Assembly (NCBI GenBank): GCA_044344145.1
Contig: JBIJDM010000096.1
Span: forward strand, 1-9,852
Direction of reading: 5' to 3'
From: JBAXGE01 sp044344145
Lineage (GTDB): Bacteria > Planctomycetota > Phycisphaerae > WQYP01
Length of the DNA: 9,852 bases
A program made the translations under genes and the position numbers. Positions 1-5,973 of this stretch are shown here, piece after piece (the stretch's first letter is position 1; each line of letters opens with the position of its first letter). Below the pieces are notes generated by a model. It did not search any database. It was not told the DNA's origin and saw only the letters and a list, made by a program, of their open reading frames with translations.

Positions 1-2348
1 TCCGGCCAGGAACGACGCTGGAGATCGCGCATTTCCTTTACCTGCTGGGTGATCTTGAGGTAGGCAGGTGCTTCGGCGTTTGCCTGGTCAGGTCGTCGTT
101 TTTTCCCCAGTTTCTTGGGCTTTACCTTGGTTTTCGGGCGTTGCCCGGTTTCTGCAAAGACGAGATAATCCCGGGCTTGGTACCAATGCAGATCCAGGGC
201 ATCGGCGGCGTGTGCAATCGCCCCATCCCGGGTCCCCTGACGCTGGGCAAAGTTATCGACCAAGGCTTTGACCTTGGGGCCCATACGTGCGAAGATATCA
301 CGATGGATCAGAGGGAGCTTAGTAGGGTAGTTAAACTCAATCCCGGCCTTGTTTAATTGCGTCCAAACCTCAGGATTGAAGCCCTTCTGCCGGATTCCCA
401 GTGCAGCCAGACCCGCGATCAGGTCCGCCTTAAACTCCGCCACCCAGACTGGTTTGGGGTCACCTGCCAGCTTGGTTTGCGTAATTTTAATCGGTCCCGT
501 CAACGCCCGCAGCACCATGGAAACCTCGGTCGGGTCCCCCTGGTTCAGTAAAGCCCACAGGGGTTCCAGCGCTGCAACTACCTCGGTTTTAGAGATTGTA
601 ATCTGCTTGAGCTCGTGCCGAGATTTAGCGGTCGCCAACTGACTTTTTACCTTCTCAAGGTCGTTCAGGTTGGCCTGAAGTTTTCGCATGATCAGCTCCC
701 GCAGAGCCTCGCCGGTTTGGCGTTCCAAACTCTTCAAGAGGGTCTGGTTACGCGTCTCCAAGTTTTTGGCCTTGCCCTGTAACTTGCCGGTGTCGTGCTG
801 ATCGCCTTGACAGGCAATATCCAGTGCGGTCTGGGTTTCACGTACCAGACGGTCAAGCATCTCGTCCGTGATCAAGACCTCCCGGAGGTGCTCGATGATT
901 GCCGTGCTGACCTGCCGCACGTTGCGATACGTATCGAGTATGCACCCTTGGGAGTGATTGATGCCATTCAAGCACCGGTATTCTGCGTAGCTGCCCGCTT
1001 TGCCTAGGCCTAACGGTTTACCGCAATAACCGCAAATTAATACCCCGCTAAGGGGCGTCGTTGCGTGCAGCTCATTACGCGCTCGCCGGGGGCCCTTAAA
1101 CTTTGAAGTAAAACTGTCCGCGACTTGCTTTTCGATCAGCTGTACCGCGTTGAAGAGCTCGTCACTGATGATTCGCTTATGCGGCATCAAGCGTGTCTTC
1201 CAGAGATTTTCGGGCTGCGGAATACGCTTACTTACGCCAGTTTGGGGATGACGCACCGTCTTAGTACTGGCATGAACCTCCACGCCAATGTAATCGCGGC
1301 GTTGGAACAGTTGCCGGATGCAGCTATCGCCCCAACGATTCCGCCCGCCCACGTTGTGCGTGTTAAAAAGCCGCGCGATTTCCATCCGACTTTTTAATTT
1401 CTGTGCCCGGAGCAGAAACGCCATCTTGACAAAGGGGGCAGTGTCTGGGTCGATATCCTCCCGGTAAAGTTGCTTTTGATTCGCCCCCAACAGCGGTTGG
1501 CCGTTGGTATCACGAGCCACCACCCGCAGGTAGCCCAATGCGGGATGCTTAACCGAGGTTTTCGTGACCCGCCATGCGTGATCATGACCGCGTTCGCAAC
1601 GGTCGGCAGTTTCCCTAGAGGAGTTTTCAGCCATTTCACCAAGCAGGGATAACAACATCTTTCCCATTGGAGTAGTCGGATCAAATCTCTGGGTGACACT
1701 AACCACCTCGATATTGTGGCTTTTGGCCGTTTCCATGAAGATCAGGGTTTCAATTAGGCGGCGGCTCAATCTGCTGAATTCGTCAAGATAGAGTACGGAA
1801 AAACACGAGGGGTTGCTGGCCGCCATAACCGCCTTAAGCAAACGGTAATTATGACGGACCGTTACCAACCCGCTGACCCCCGCATCCCCGAATACGAGTT
1901 CCCACGGCACAAATACATTTTGCTCGTGGGCTAGCTTCAGAATGCGGTGCAACTGCTGCTGAATTGACGCGGGGTTGTTCTTTTCGCAGGAAAAACGGCT
2001 GTAGGCGGCCCCAATTCTGGTCCCCTCAGGGAGAACCGTATGTGGATTGTACTGCGTGGTCATCATCCCCAAAAATCGCCGCTGGAAAGCTTGGGCCAAG
2101 CCTTCCGCTACTGCGGGGGTAGAATCGGGAAGCTCACCGCTGGTGACCAAGCTAGGCCAATACTGGTGCTGATCGGCCACCCAGCATTGCGCCAGGGCTA
2201 CCAGCGAGGGGAAATCCGGCAAGCCGCGTTCTGCGGTCGAACGCATAAATTTGCGTGGTACGGTCCTTTTTACCTCACTTTCCGGTAGCTGGGGGGTGAA
2301 CTCCGACCGTACCTGGGTCAACAATTGCTGAAAATCTAACGTGGCCAT
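1..2348 (-). CDS. Large serine recombinase (site-specific integrase/resolvase family), C-terminus beyond the window
   Basis: Reading the minus strand from the ATG at 2348 gives 782 codons without a stop to the window edge, so the gene is 3'-truncated here. The start is set by GGAGGAG ending 5 bases before the ATG. Residues 112-250 read as a resolvase catalytic domain: YSRFS with the nucleophile candidate Ser120, DAGVSG at 155-160, FSRLSR at 191-196 supplying Arg193 and Arg196, and MGKMLLSLLGEMAE at 228-241 leading to the long E helix. A recombinase DNA-binding region follows, then a zinc ribbon with Cys439, Cys442, Cys459 and Cys469, a charged coiled-coil stretch around 490-575, and a lysine-rich tail near 745-760. 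Serine integrases cut and rejoin attachment sites to insert or excise mobile elements. Odd: about 110 residues precede the catalytic domain, which normally begins close to the N-terminus. Codon use is more AT-tolerant than in the genes to the right, suggesting transfer. Family assignment is firm; the element it serves is not visible. Confidence 0.93.
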   Translation of the reverse strand, partial: MATLDFQQLLTQVRSEFTPQLPESEVKRTVPRKFMRSTAERGLPDFPSLVALAQCWVADQHQYWPSLVTSGELPDSTPAVAEGLAQAFQRRFLGMMTTQYNPHTVLPEGTRIGAAYSRFSCEKNNPASIQQQLHRILKLAHEQNVFVPWELVFGDAGVSGLVTVRHNYRLLKAVMAASNPSCFSVLYLDEFSRLSRRLIETLIFMETAKSHNIEVVSVTQRFDPTTPMGKMLLSLLGEMAENSSRETADRCERGHDHAWRVTKTSVKHPALGYLRVVARDTNGQPLLGANQKQLYREDIDPDTAPFVKMAFLLRAQKLKSRMEIARLFNTHNVGGRNRWGDSCIRQLFQRRDYIGVEVHASTKTVRHPQTGVSKRIPQPENLWKTRLMPHKRIISDELFNAVQLIEKQVADSFTSKFKGPRRARNELHATTPLSGVLICGYCGKPLGLGKAGSYAEYRCLNGINHSQGCILDTYRNVRQVSTAIIEHLREVLITDEMLDRLVRETQTALDIACQGDQHDTGKLQGKAKNLETRNQTLLKSLERQTGEALRELIMRKLQANLNDLEKVKSQLATAKSRHELKQITISKTEVVAALEPLWALLNQGDPTEVSMVLRALTGPIKITQTKLAGDPKPVWVAEFKADLIAGLAALGIRQKGFNPEVWTQLNKAGIEFNYPTKLPLIHRDIFARMGPKVKALVDNFAQRQGTRDGAIAHAADALDLHWYQARDYLVFAETGQRPKTKVKPKKLGKKRRPDQANAEAPAYLKITQQVKEMRDLQRRSWP

Positions 2349-2420
2349 AACGGCTCCTCCGGGGCGACCAAAAATGACGCGCCACGGGGGAAGGACTGGA
2401 TTACGCCAAGGGGTGATTTT

Positions 2421-2441
2421 CAAGCCTTTTGTGCAGGCTTG
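2421..2441. repeat. Perfect 7-base inverted repeat, 7-base spacer
   Basis: CAAGCCT at 2421-2427 and AGGCTTG at 2435-2441 are exact reverse complements around TTTGTGC. The site lies 73 bases upstream of the recombinase start, where an operator or an arm of an attachment site could sit. The sequence shows only the dyad; the role is inferred. Confidence 0.6.
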
Positions 2442-2452
2442 CGGTAACCACC

Positions 2453-2518
2453 GTTGGGCACTAGACTTAGAACATCCTCGCTGCTAAAAGCTAAGCAGTT
2501 GGGGACGAGACTAAGTAC
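2453..2518. repeat. Imperfect 21-base direct repeat pair
   Basis: Positions 2453-2473 and 2498-2518 match at 17 of 21 positions. Both copies begin GTTGGG and share AGACT in the middle, and the copies start 45 bases apart. A short dyad, CTGCT/AGCAG (2481-2498), lies between them. Spaced repeats next to a recombinase gene are compatible with recombinase binding sites, but the similarity is imperfect and the role is an inference. Confidence 0.45.
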
Positions 2519-2533
2519 TAGGCGTATTCCTAG
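2518..2533. repeat. Inverted repeat CTAGG-6-CCTAG
   Basis: CTAGG at 2518-2522 and CCTAG at 2529-2533 form an exact 5-base dyad around CGTATT. It directly follows the second copy of the direct repeat and is near the point where composition changes. It is short, so chance is possible. Confidence 0.4.
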
Positions 2534-2583
2534 ATTCTCAGGCAATAAGGTACAATGGGTGTCGCCCCGATTTCCGTCGATCC

Positions 2584-2613
2584 AAAGCCCTCGGGGAGCA
2601 AGCGCAGGGCTTT
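2584..2613. repeat. Perfect 8-base inverted repeat, 14-base spacer
   Basis: AAAGCCCT at 2584-2591 and AGGGCTTT at 2606-2613 are exact reverse complements. No run of T follows on either strand, so it is not a typical intrinsic terminator. It may be a protein-binding dyad or a hairpin in a leader transcript. Confidence 0.45.
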
Positions 2614-2753
2614 CCTGTTGGCACACGCGCGCTGCGCGCCTTCAGGACGCCGGGGACGGAAGCACCTGTGGCGGGAGGGGCTCCGCGAAAATCTTCTGCG
2701 GTTACCGAAAAATCAGTTGCGATGCGCGTCATTACTGTAGAAAGCCTCGATGC

Positions 2754-2777
2754 CACGGTGCCATGGTTGGCACCGTG
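2754..2777. repeat. Perfect 9-base inverted repeat upstream of the sigma factor gene
   Basis: CACGGTGCC at 2754-2762 and GGCACCGTG at 2769-2777 are exact reverse complements around ATGGTT. The dyad ends 37 bases before the GTG start of the sigma factor gene. In DNA it would suit a dimeric regulator; in RNA it would be a stable GC-rich hairpin in the leader. No T run follows, so a terminator is less likely. Confidence 0.6.
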
Positions 2778-2814
2778 TCCACCGGATGGGCGCTGAAGCG
2801 ATGTCAGGAGCAAT

Positions 2815-3324
2815 GTGCCACAAGCCGTGCCGACGTCCGAGGACCTCTACATCGCGTATGCGCCGGGCCTCCTGGCGTTTCTGTACGCGAGGCTAAGGAG
2901 CCACGCTGCCGCCGAGGATGTCCTGCATGACATCTTCCTGGCGTACCTGCGTCAGAAGCCCTCGGCGATACGTTCGGCCAAAGCGTACCTGTACCGGTGC
3001 GCGCACCATGCTTCGCTGACCGCTCTCCGGAACCGAGCGGTGGCCAGCGCAGCCACCGAGCAGATGGCTGCCTCCACCTGGCGGCACAAGCTTGGGGCCG
3101 ACCCAGTTGAGGCCGAGGCACTGCGCCAGGCCCTGGATGGTCTGCCAGACGATGATCGTGAGACGCTGGTGCTGCGCGTGCACGGCGGAATGACGTTCCA
3201 GGAAGTAGCCGACACGCTGGGCGCGCCGCTCACGACCACCTTCGAGCGTTACCACCGGGCGCTGGACGGCATGCGCAGAGCAATGGATCCGAGTGCGGCT
3301 CGGCCGCCAGAAGGACGATCATGA
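2815..3324 (+). CDS. ECF-type RNA polymerase sigma factor
   Basis: The 169-residue product has the two-domain build of extracytoplasmic-function sigma factors. Region 2 covers about residues 8-73, with AAAEDVLHDIFLAYLR matching the -10-recognising helix and AKAYLYRCAHHASLTALRNR matching the core-binding and melting segment. Region 4 covers about 98-155, with LPDDDRETLVLRVHGGMTFQEVADTLG as the helix-turn-helix for the -35 element and TTTFERYHRAL as the recognition helix. No region 1 or 3 is present, as expected. Translation starts at GTG 2815, preceded by AGGAG at 2806-2810; no better start is visible. The stop overlaps the next gene's ATG (ATGA at 3321), so the two are translationally coupled. 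It probably directs transcription of a small regulon, perhaps including its own operon, when released by the FecR-type partner. Targets cannot be read from the window. Confidence 0.9.
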   Translation: MPQAVPTSEDLYIAYAPGLLAFLYARLRSHAAAEDVLHDIFLAYLRQKPSAIRSAKAYLYRCAHHASLTALRNRAVASAATEQMAASTWRHKLGADPVEAEALRQALDGLPDDDRETLVLRVHGGMTFQEVADTLGAPLTTTFERYHRALDGMRRAMDPSAARPPEGRS

Positions 3325-5000
3325 CACACCGAGCCCCATCGCGTCTGCCCGATGAGGATTCGCATCGCCTCGAGTCGTTGCTGCGGCGAACGCTCGAAGC
3401 CCCGTGTTCGACCGAGCGAGTCTGGCAGCGCATCCTGGCATCGCAGGGACTGGGGCCGAGCGCCGTCGAGTCCGCACCCGCGGCGTTTCGACTCTCCAGT
3501 CGCGGGCTGTTCTGGGGCGCCGCGGTGGCCGCCGTGCTTGCCGTGGCGGTCGGCGTCGGACTCTACCTTGCCGGCGGACACGGCCGTGGACCTCTGCCGG
3601 GGCGCTACCCCGGTCCTGTCGTCCGAGGCCCTCTGACTGTCGTCGATGGCGGCACCGTGCGTCGGGGCGCCGAAGTGACCACGGCTGGCCTGCCCGCGCG
3701 GCTGATCTTGGGCAACTACTGCCGACTGGAGATCGCCCCGTACAGCCGGCTGAGACTGGTCGGCGACGACCGGGATGAGGCAGTGTCGCTGCAGGCCGGC
3801 CAGGTTACGTGTGATGTGGACCGCGGCGTCGGCGGCTTCGAGGTAAGGACTGACGCCGGCACGGTCACCGTCCACGGCACGAAGTTCAGCGCGGCGGTGG
3901 AGGACGTATCTCACCCAATGGACCTCTTACAAGGAGTTGAACGTATGTTTACGCGAAAGTTGGCGGTAACGGTGTTCACTGGAATGGTCGTCGTGAGCGG
4001 TACGTGGGGCGACTCGGCCTTGGTTGCCGGGCAGAGCCGCGAGTTCGTCAAGGGCGCGCCCGCAACCCAGCCCGGCGTCACTCGCCGCCCGACCGACTTC
4101 GAGATCGCCTACCAGAAGTACCACCGCGCCCAGTTCGACCGGACCGGGCTTCCGGTGGCGCTGGCGCGCGTCATGCTTCCAGAGCAGCAGCAGGCCCAAG
4201 CTCAGAAGATCCTCGAAGAGTCGGCCGCCGAATGGGCCAAGTATCAGGATGCCTGCCGGGGAGAAGTCGAGCAGAACGAGAAGAAGGCCACGGACCTTAG
4301 CAGCAAGGCGGCGCAGGACCCGACGGTTCTGGCGGCATGGAAGGACCACTCCGTGGTGAGCGGTAGACTCAGCGGCGTCAAGCCACACGAGATGACAGCC
4401 GAGCAGAAACAGGCCCTGCAGGAGTCCGCACAACGCGTACAGAAGACGATGGAGGCCACGGCCGATTACGGGGCGGCCCAGCAGGTTCGTGTGAAGTCGT
4501 GGGAAAACCTGATCAAGGGCATGAACGTCGCGCCCACGCTCCAGAAACTCGAAACGGTGCTGACGGCCGAGCAGATGGCCACACTGAACAAGCGCATGGA
4601 GCAGATCAGAGAGTTGGACGCCAACACGACCGAGGCTGGCCGAAAATGGGGCGAGATCTATCCTGGGTATGTCGATGTGGCGACGGCGATCACGGACATG
4701 GGTCTGGAGAAGGATGTGGCTGAGAAGGCGCTGGCGGAGGTCAAGGCGGCGGAGGGACGCTACCGCGAGTACCTGGACAGCCAGCGTGAGCAACTCGAGC
4801 GACTGAGCCCGGAGGATGAGTCCCAGAAAGAAACACAGAGACTGTGGGCTGCGGCTGCGAAGCTCCGTGCTGCCGGGCGGGATGTGCCCGGCACGATCAA
4901 GACGGTCGGCGCGGTGCTGAGTCCCGAGCAGGTGGCGGAACTGGGGCAACGCGTGACGCGAATGGAGCAGGCGAGGGCAGGGAGGTCGACCGCTCCGTGA
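3321..5000 (+). CDS. FecR-domain membrane protein, putative anti-sigma factor with long helical C-terminal domain
   Basis: The 559-residue product has a soluble N-terminal part (1-61) without a clear anti-sigma zinc motif. A membrane segment follows at about 62-84 (GLFWGAAVAAVLAVAVGVGLYLAG), then a FecR-like beta domain at about 100-241, with RLILGNYCRLEIAPYSRL, HGTKFSAAVED and ALVAGQSREF in the usual order. The remaining 300 residues are charged, largely helical and probably coiled coil. They carry LPEQQ (286), MTAEQ (358), LTAEQ (414), LSPED (495) and LSPEQ (533), which resemble the LTxxQ motifs of Spy/CpxP/ZraP periplasmic proteins. FecR-type proteins hold or activate a partner ECF sigma factor in response to envelope signals. 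Coupling by a 4-base overlap with the sigma gene, with AAGGA at 3311-3315, supports that role. Odd: a ribosome site and in-frame ATG lie inside the FecR domain at 3945. The FecR call is good; the sensing function is inferred. Confidence 0.82.
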   Translation: MTHRAPSRLPDEDSHRLESLLRRTLEAPCSTERVWQRILASQGLGPSAVESAPAAFRLSSRGLFWGAAVAAVLAVAVGVGLYLAGGHGRGPLPGRYPGPVVRGPLTVVDGGTVRRGAEVTTAGLPARLILGNYCRLEIAPYSRLRLVGDDRDEAVSLQAGQVTCDVDRGVGGFEVRTDAGTVTVHGTKFSAAVEDVSHPMDLLQGVERMFTRKLAVTVFTGMVVVSGTWGDSALVAGQSREFVKGAPATQPGVTRRPTDFEIAYQKYHRAQFDRTGLPVALARVMLPEQQQAQAQKILEESAAEWAKYQDACRGEVEQNEKKATDLSSKAAQDPTVLAAWKDHSVVSGRLSGVKPHEMTAEQKQALQESAQRVQKTMEATADYGAAQQVRVKSWENLIKGMNVAPTLQKLETVLTAEQMATLNKRMEQIRELDANTTEAGRKWGEIYPGYVDVATAITDMGLEKDVAEKALAEVKAAEGRYREYLDSQREQLERLSPEDESQKETQRLWAAAAKLRAAGRDVPGTIKTVGAVLSPEQVAELGQRVTRMEQARAGRSTAP

Positions 5001-5434
5001 ACAATATCTCAAACCCGCGTCGGTGGCGGTGTCCCACCGGCGCGGTCGTTTCAGGGCTCACTGCCGGCCTTGTTCGGGCACGCATCCGACGACATCGCTA
5101 CCCGTGATGAAGGGCCGATGCCAGCAGTTTGAAGGCGGCATCCGTAATCCAGAGAAGGTATCGCCCCCAAGGTCTATTCGATCAGCATGGGCGTGGCAGA
5201 ACCCGACGTGGCTGCATTTTGACGAAGTACCGCGCGAACGCCTGAATCAAGGGCTCCAGTTCAAACGAGCGGCAGGCGCCCCGACTGCACATGCCTGCTG
5301 ACCTCGGCAACCGCCGGGGCCATCGGCGTTTACAGACCAGTTTCAAGGAGCGACAATTACCTTCTCGTTGCCGTACTTGGTGCAGTGGCGCTATTTGCTG
5401 TCATTGGCCCGAACGGCCAGTCAAAGAGGTCGCG
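5001..5434. other. Region without a convincing gene; possible gene remnants
   Basis: Open frames occur, but none combines a good ribosome site with family-like sequence. One plus-strand frame around 5190-5270 reads AWQNPTWLHFDEVPRERLNQ. It faintly recalls the N-terminal W-x-x-P-x-W segment found on some Fic-domain proteins but has nothing else of that family. Another frame at about 5346-5437 reads NYLLVAVLGAVALFAVIG, a hydrophobic segment with AAGGAG just upstream but no standard start codon, ending at a TGA that overlaps the ATG at 5435. These look like decayed genes rather than functional ones. Confidence 0.4.
5021..5039 (+). terminator. Possible terminator hairpin after the sigma/FecR operon
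   Basis: CGGTGG at 5021-5026 and CCACCG at 5034-5039 pair exactly around a 7-base loop, starting 21 bases after the FecR stop. A U-G pair can extend the stem by one. No U tract follows, so termination is only suggested by position and GC-rich stem. Confidence 0.3.
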
Positions 5435-5788
5435 ATGAAGAAGTCGCCGAGTCTGTCGCACCTGTTGCTGCCGTATAGCGAGCCGATGCGGAACACGTAC
5501 CGGATCATCGAGCTGTGCCGGACGGAGGCATCGAAGGCATTTCTAGTGCGGCGGCTTGATGCGCCGCTTGTGAACCGAAGCTAGCAGAACATCAACGGGA
5601 AGCCGATGTTCATGTCCAACCACACGCCGCCGCTGGTGACGTTGCTGACGATGACCGGGCAGAAACCGGAAGACTACAAGCTGGTCAAAGCCAACAACGC
5701 AGCGGGGTGGAACGTGGCGTACGTGGCGGGGAGCGAAGCCGACGAGACGGCGGCGGTCGAGAGGTTCAAGAAGTGGTATGGGGAGTAG
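5435..5788 (+). pseudogene. Small gene of unknown function interrupted by one in-frame TAG
   Basis: An ATG at 5435, with AGAGG at 5425-5429 before it, opens a frame beginning MKKSPSLSHLLLPYSEP that stops at TAG 5582-5584 after 49 residues. The same frame then stays open from the next codon to TAG 5786-5788. It adds protein-like sequence such as PPLVTLLTMTGQKPEDYKL and GWNVAYVAGSEADETAAVE, ending FKKWYGE. Together this would be about 117 residues split by a single nonsense codon, with no frameshift. The family was not recognised. The alternatives are a disrupted gene, two separate tiny genes (the second could start at ATG 5606 or 5612, with a weak ribosome site), or chance. The downstream half looks the more protein-like of the two. 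Confidence 0.4.
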
Positions 5789-5834
5789 GGGGCGACATCG
5801 AAGGGCGCGGCCACGCAGGGGAGCACGCCCTGAG

Positions 5835-5868
5835 GATCAGTCGGGGCGACCTGCCGACGCCCCTGATC
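5835..5868. repeat. Bulged GC-rich hairpin between the interrupted frame and the aminotransferase promoter
   Basis: GATCA (5835-5839) and GGGGCG (5843-5848) pair with CGCCCC (5858-5863) and TGATC (5864-5868), giving an 11-pair stem with a 3-base bulge and a 9-base loop. It starts 46 bases after the upstream stop. There is no T run. It may end upstream transcription or be structural. Confidence 0.4.
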
Positions 5869-5924
5869 ATGCGCCGAGCAGGACCCCGAGAGTTGAAAAG
5901 TCCATGCGAGTGTTGTTGCGGCCA

Positions 5925-5953
5925 TTGACGCTTCCGTCTCCTCCGAGTATGAT
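5925..5953 (+). promoter_or_regulatory. Sigma-70-type promoter for the aminotransferase/alanine dehydrogenase operon
   Basis: TTGACG at 5925-5930 and TATGAT at 5948-5953 each match five of six consensus bases, and the spacer is exactly 17 bases. Transcription would start near 5960, only about 14 bases before the ATG at 5974, so the message would begin essentially at its ribosome site (AGGAGA, 5960-5965). This is the best promoter in the window. Confidence 0.7.
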
Positions 5954-5967
5954 AGTCTCAGGAGACG
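5935..5967. promoter_or_regulatory. Putative operator: perfect 8-base inverted repeat around the -10 box
   Basis: CGTCTCCT at 5935-5942 and AGGAGACG at 5960-5967 are exact reverse complements, with 17 bases between them that contain the -10 box. Half-site centres are 25 bases apart. The left arm lies upstream of the predicted start of transcription, so the full dyad could not form in the RNA and a DNA-binding dimer is the more likely reader. The right arm doubles as the ribosome binding site, so some of its bases are constrained for that reason. Confidence 0.5.
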
Positions 5968-5973
5968 CAGATC

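Larger units (their letters stand above)
2349..2814. other. Divergent intergenic region between recombinase and sigma factor genes
   Basis: No reading frame here has both a credible ribosome binding site and recognisable protein content. The left part (to about 2533) has the AT-tolerant composition of the recombinase, and the right part is GC-rich like the sigma/FecR genes. It holds a series of inverted repeats and one imperfect direct repeat, listed separately. As the two flanking genes diverge, promoters for both must lie here, but no convincing -35/-10 pair was seen on either strand. Confidence 0.7.

Noticed and set aside
1394..1699. Minus-strand open frame of 101 codons
   Set aside because: It lies in another frame within the recombinase gene, whose continuous frame carries all the family motifs.
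2349..2460. Leftward promoter for the recombinase using TTGAAA
   Set aside because: No -10-like hexamer was found at suitable spacing on the minus strand.
2453..2518. CRISPR-like repeat
   Set aside because: Only two imperfect copies are present, with four mismatches and no array.
2551..2556. TACAAT as a -10 box for a rightward promoter
   Set aside because: No acceptable -35 box lies 16-18 bases upstream, and it is over 250 bases from the sigma gene start.
2454..2930. Plus-strand frame of 158 codons across the intergenic region into the sigma gene
   Set aside because: It overlaps the sigma factor in a different frame and its sequence is low in hydrophobic core residues and rich in R, C, G, as expected for an out-of-frame read.
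3927..5012. Minus-strand open frame of 361 codons opposite the FecR gene
   Set aside because: It is a long antisense frame caused by GC-rich third positions; composition is leucine/arginine/histidine-heavy with no motif, and the plus strand carries the coupled FecR gene.
5190..5280. Possible Fic-type N-terminal fragment (AWQNPTWLHFDEVPRERLNQ)
   Set aside because: Only a short tryptophan/proline pattern is similar; no Fic motif or further domain follows, so it is not annotated as a gene.
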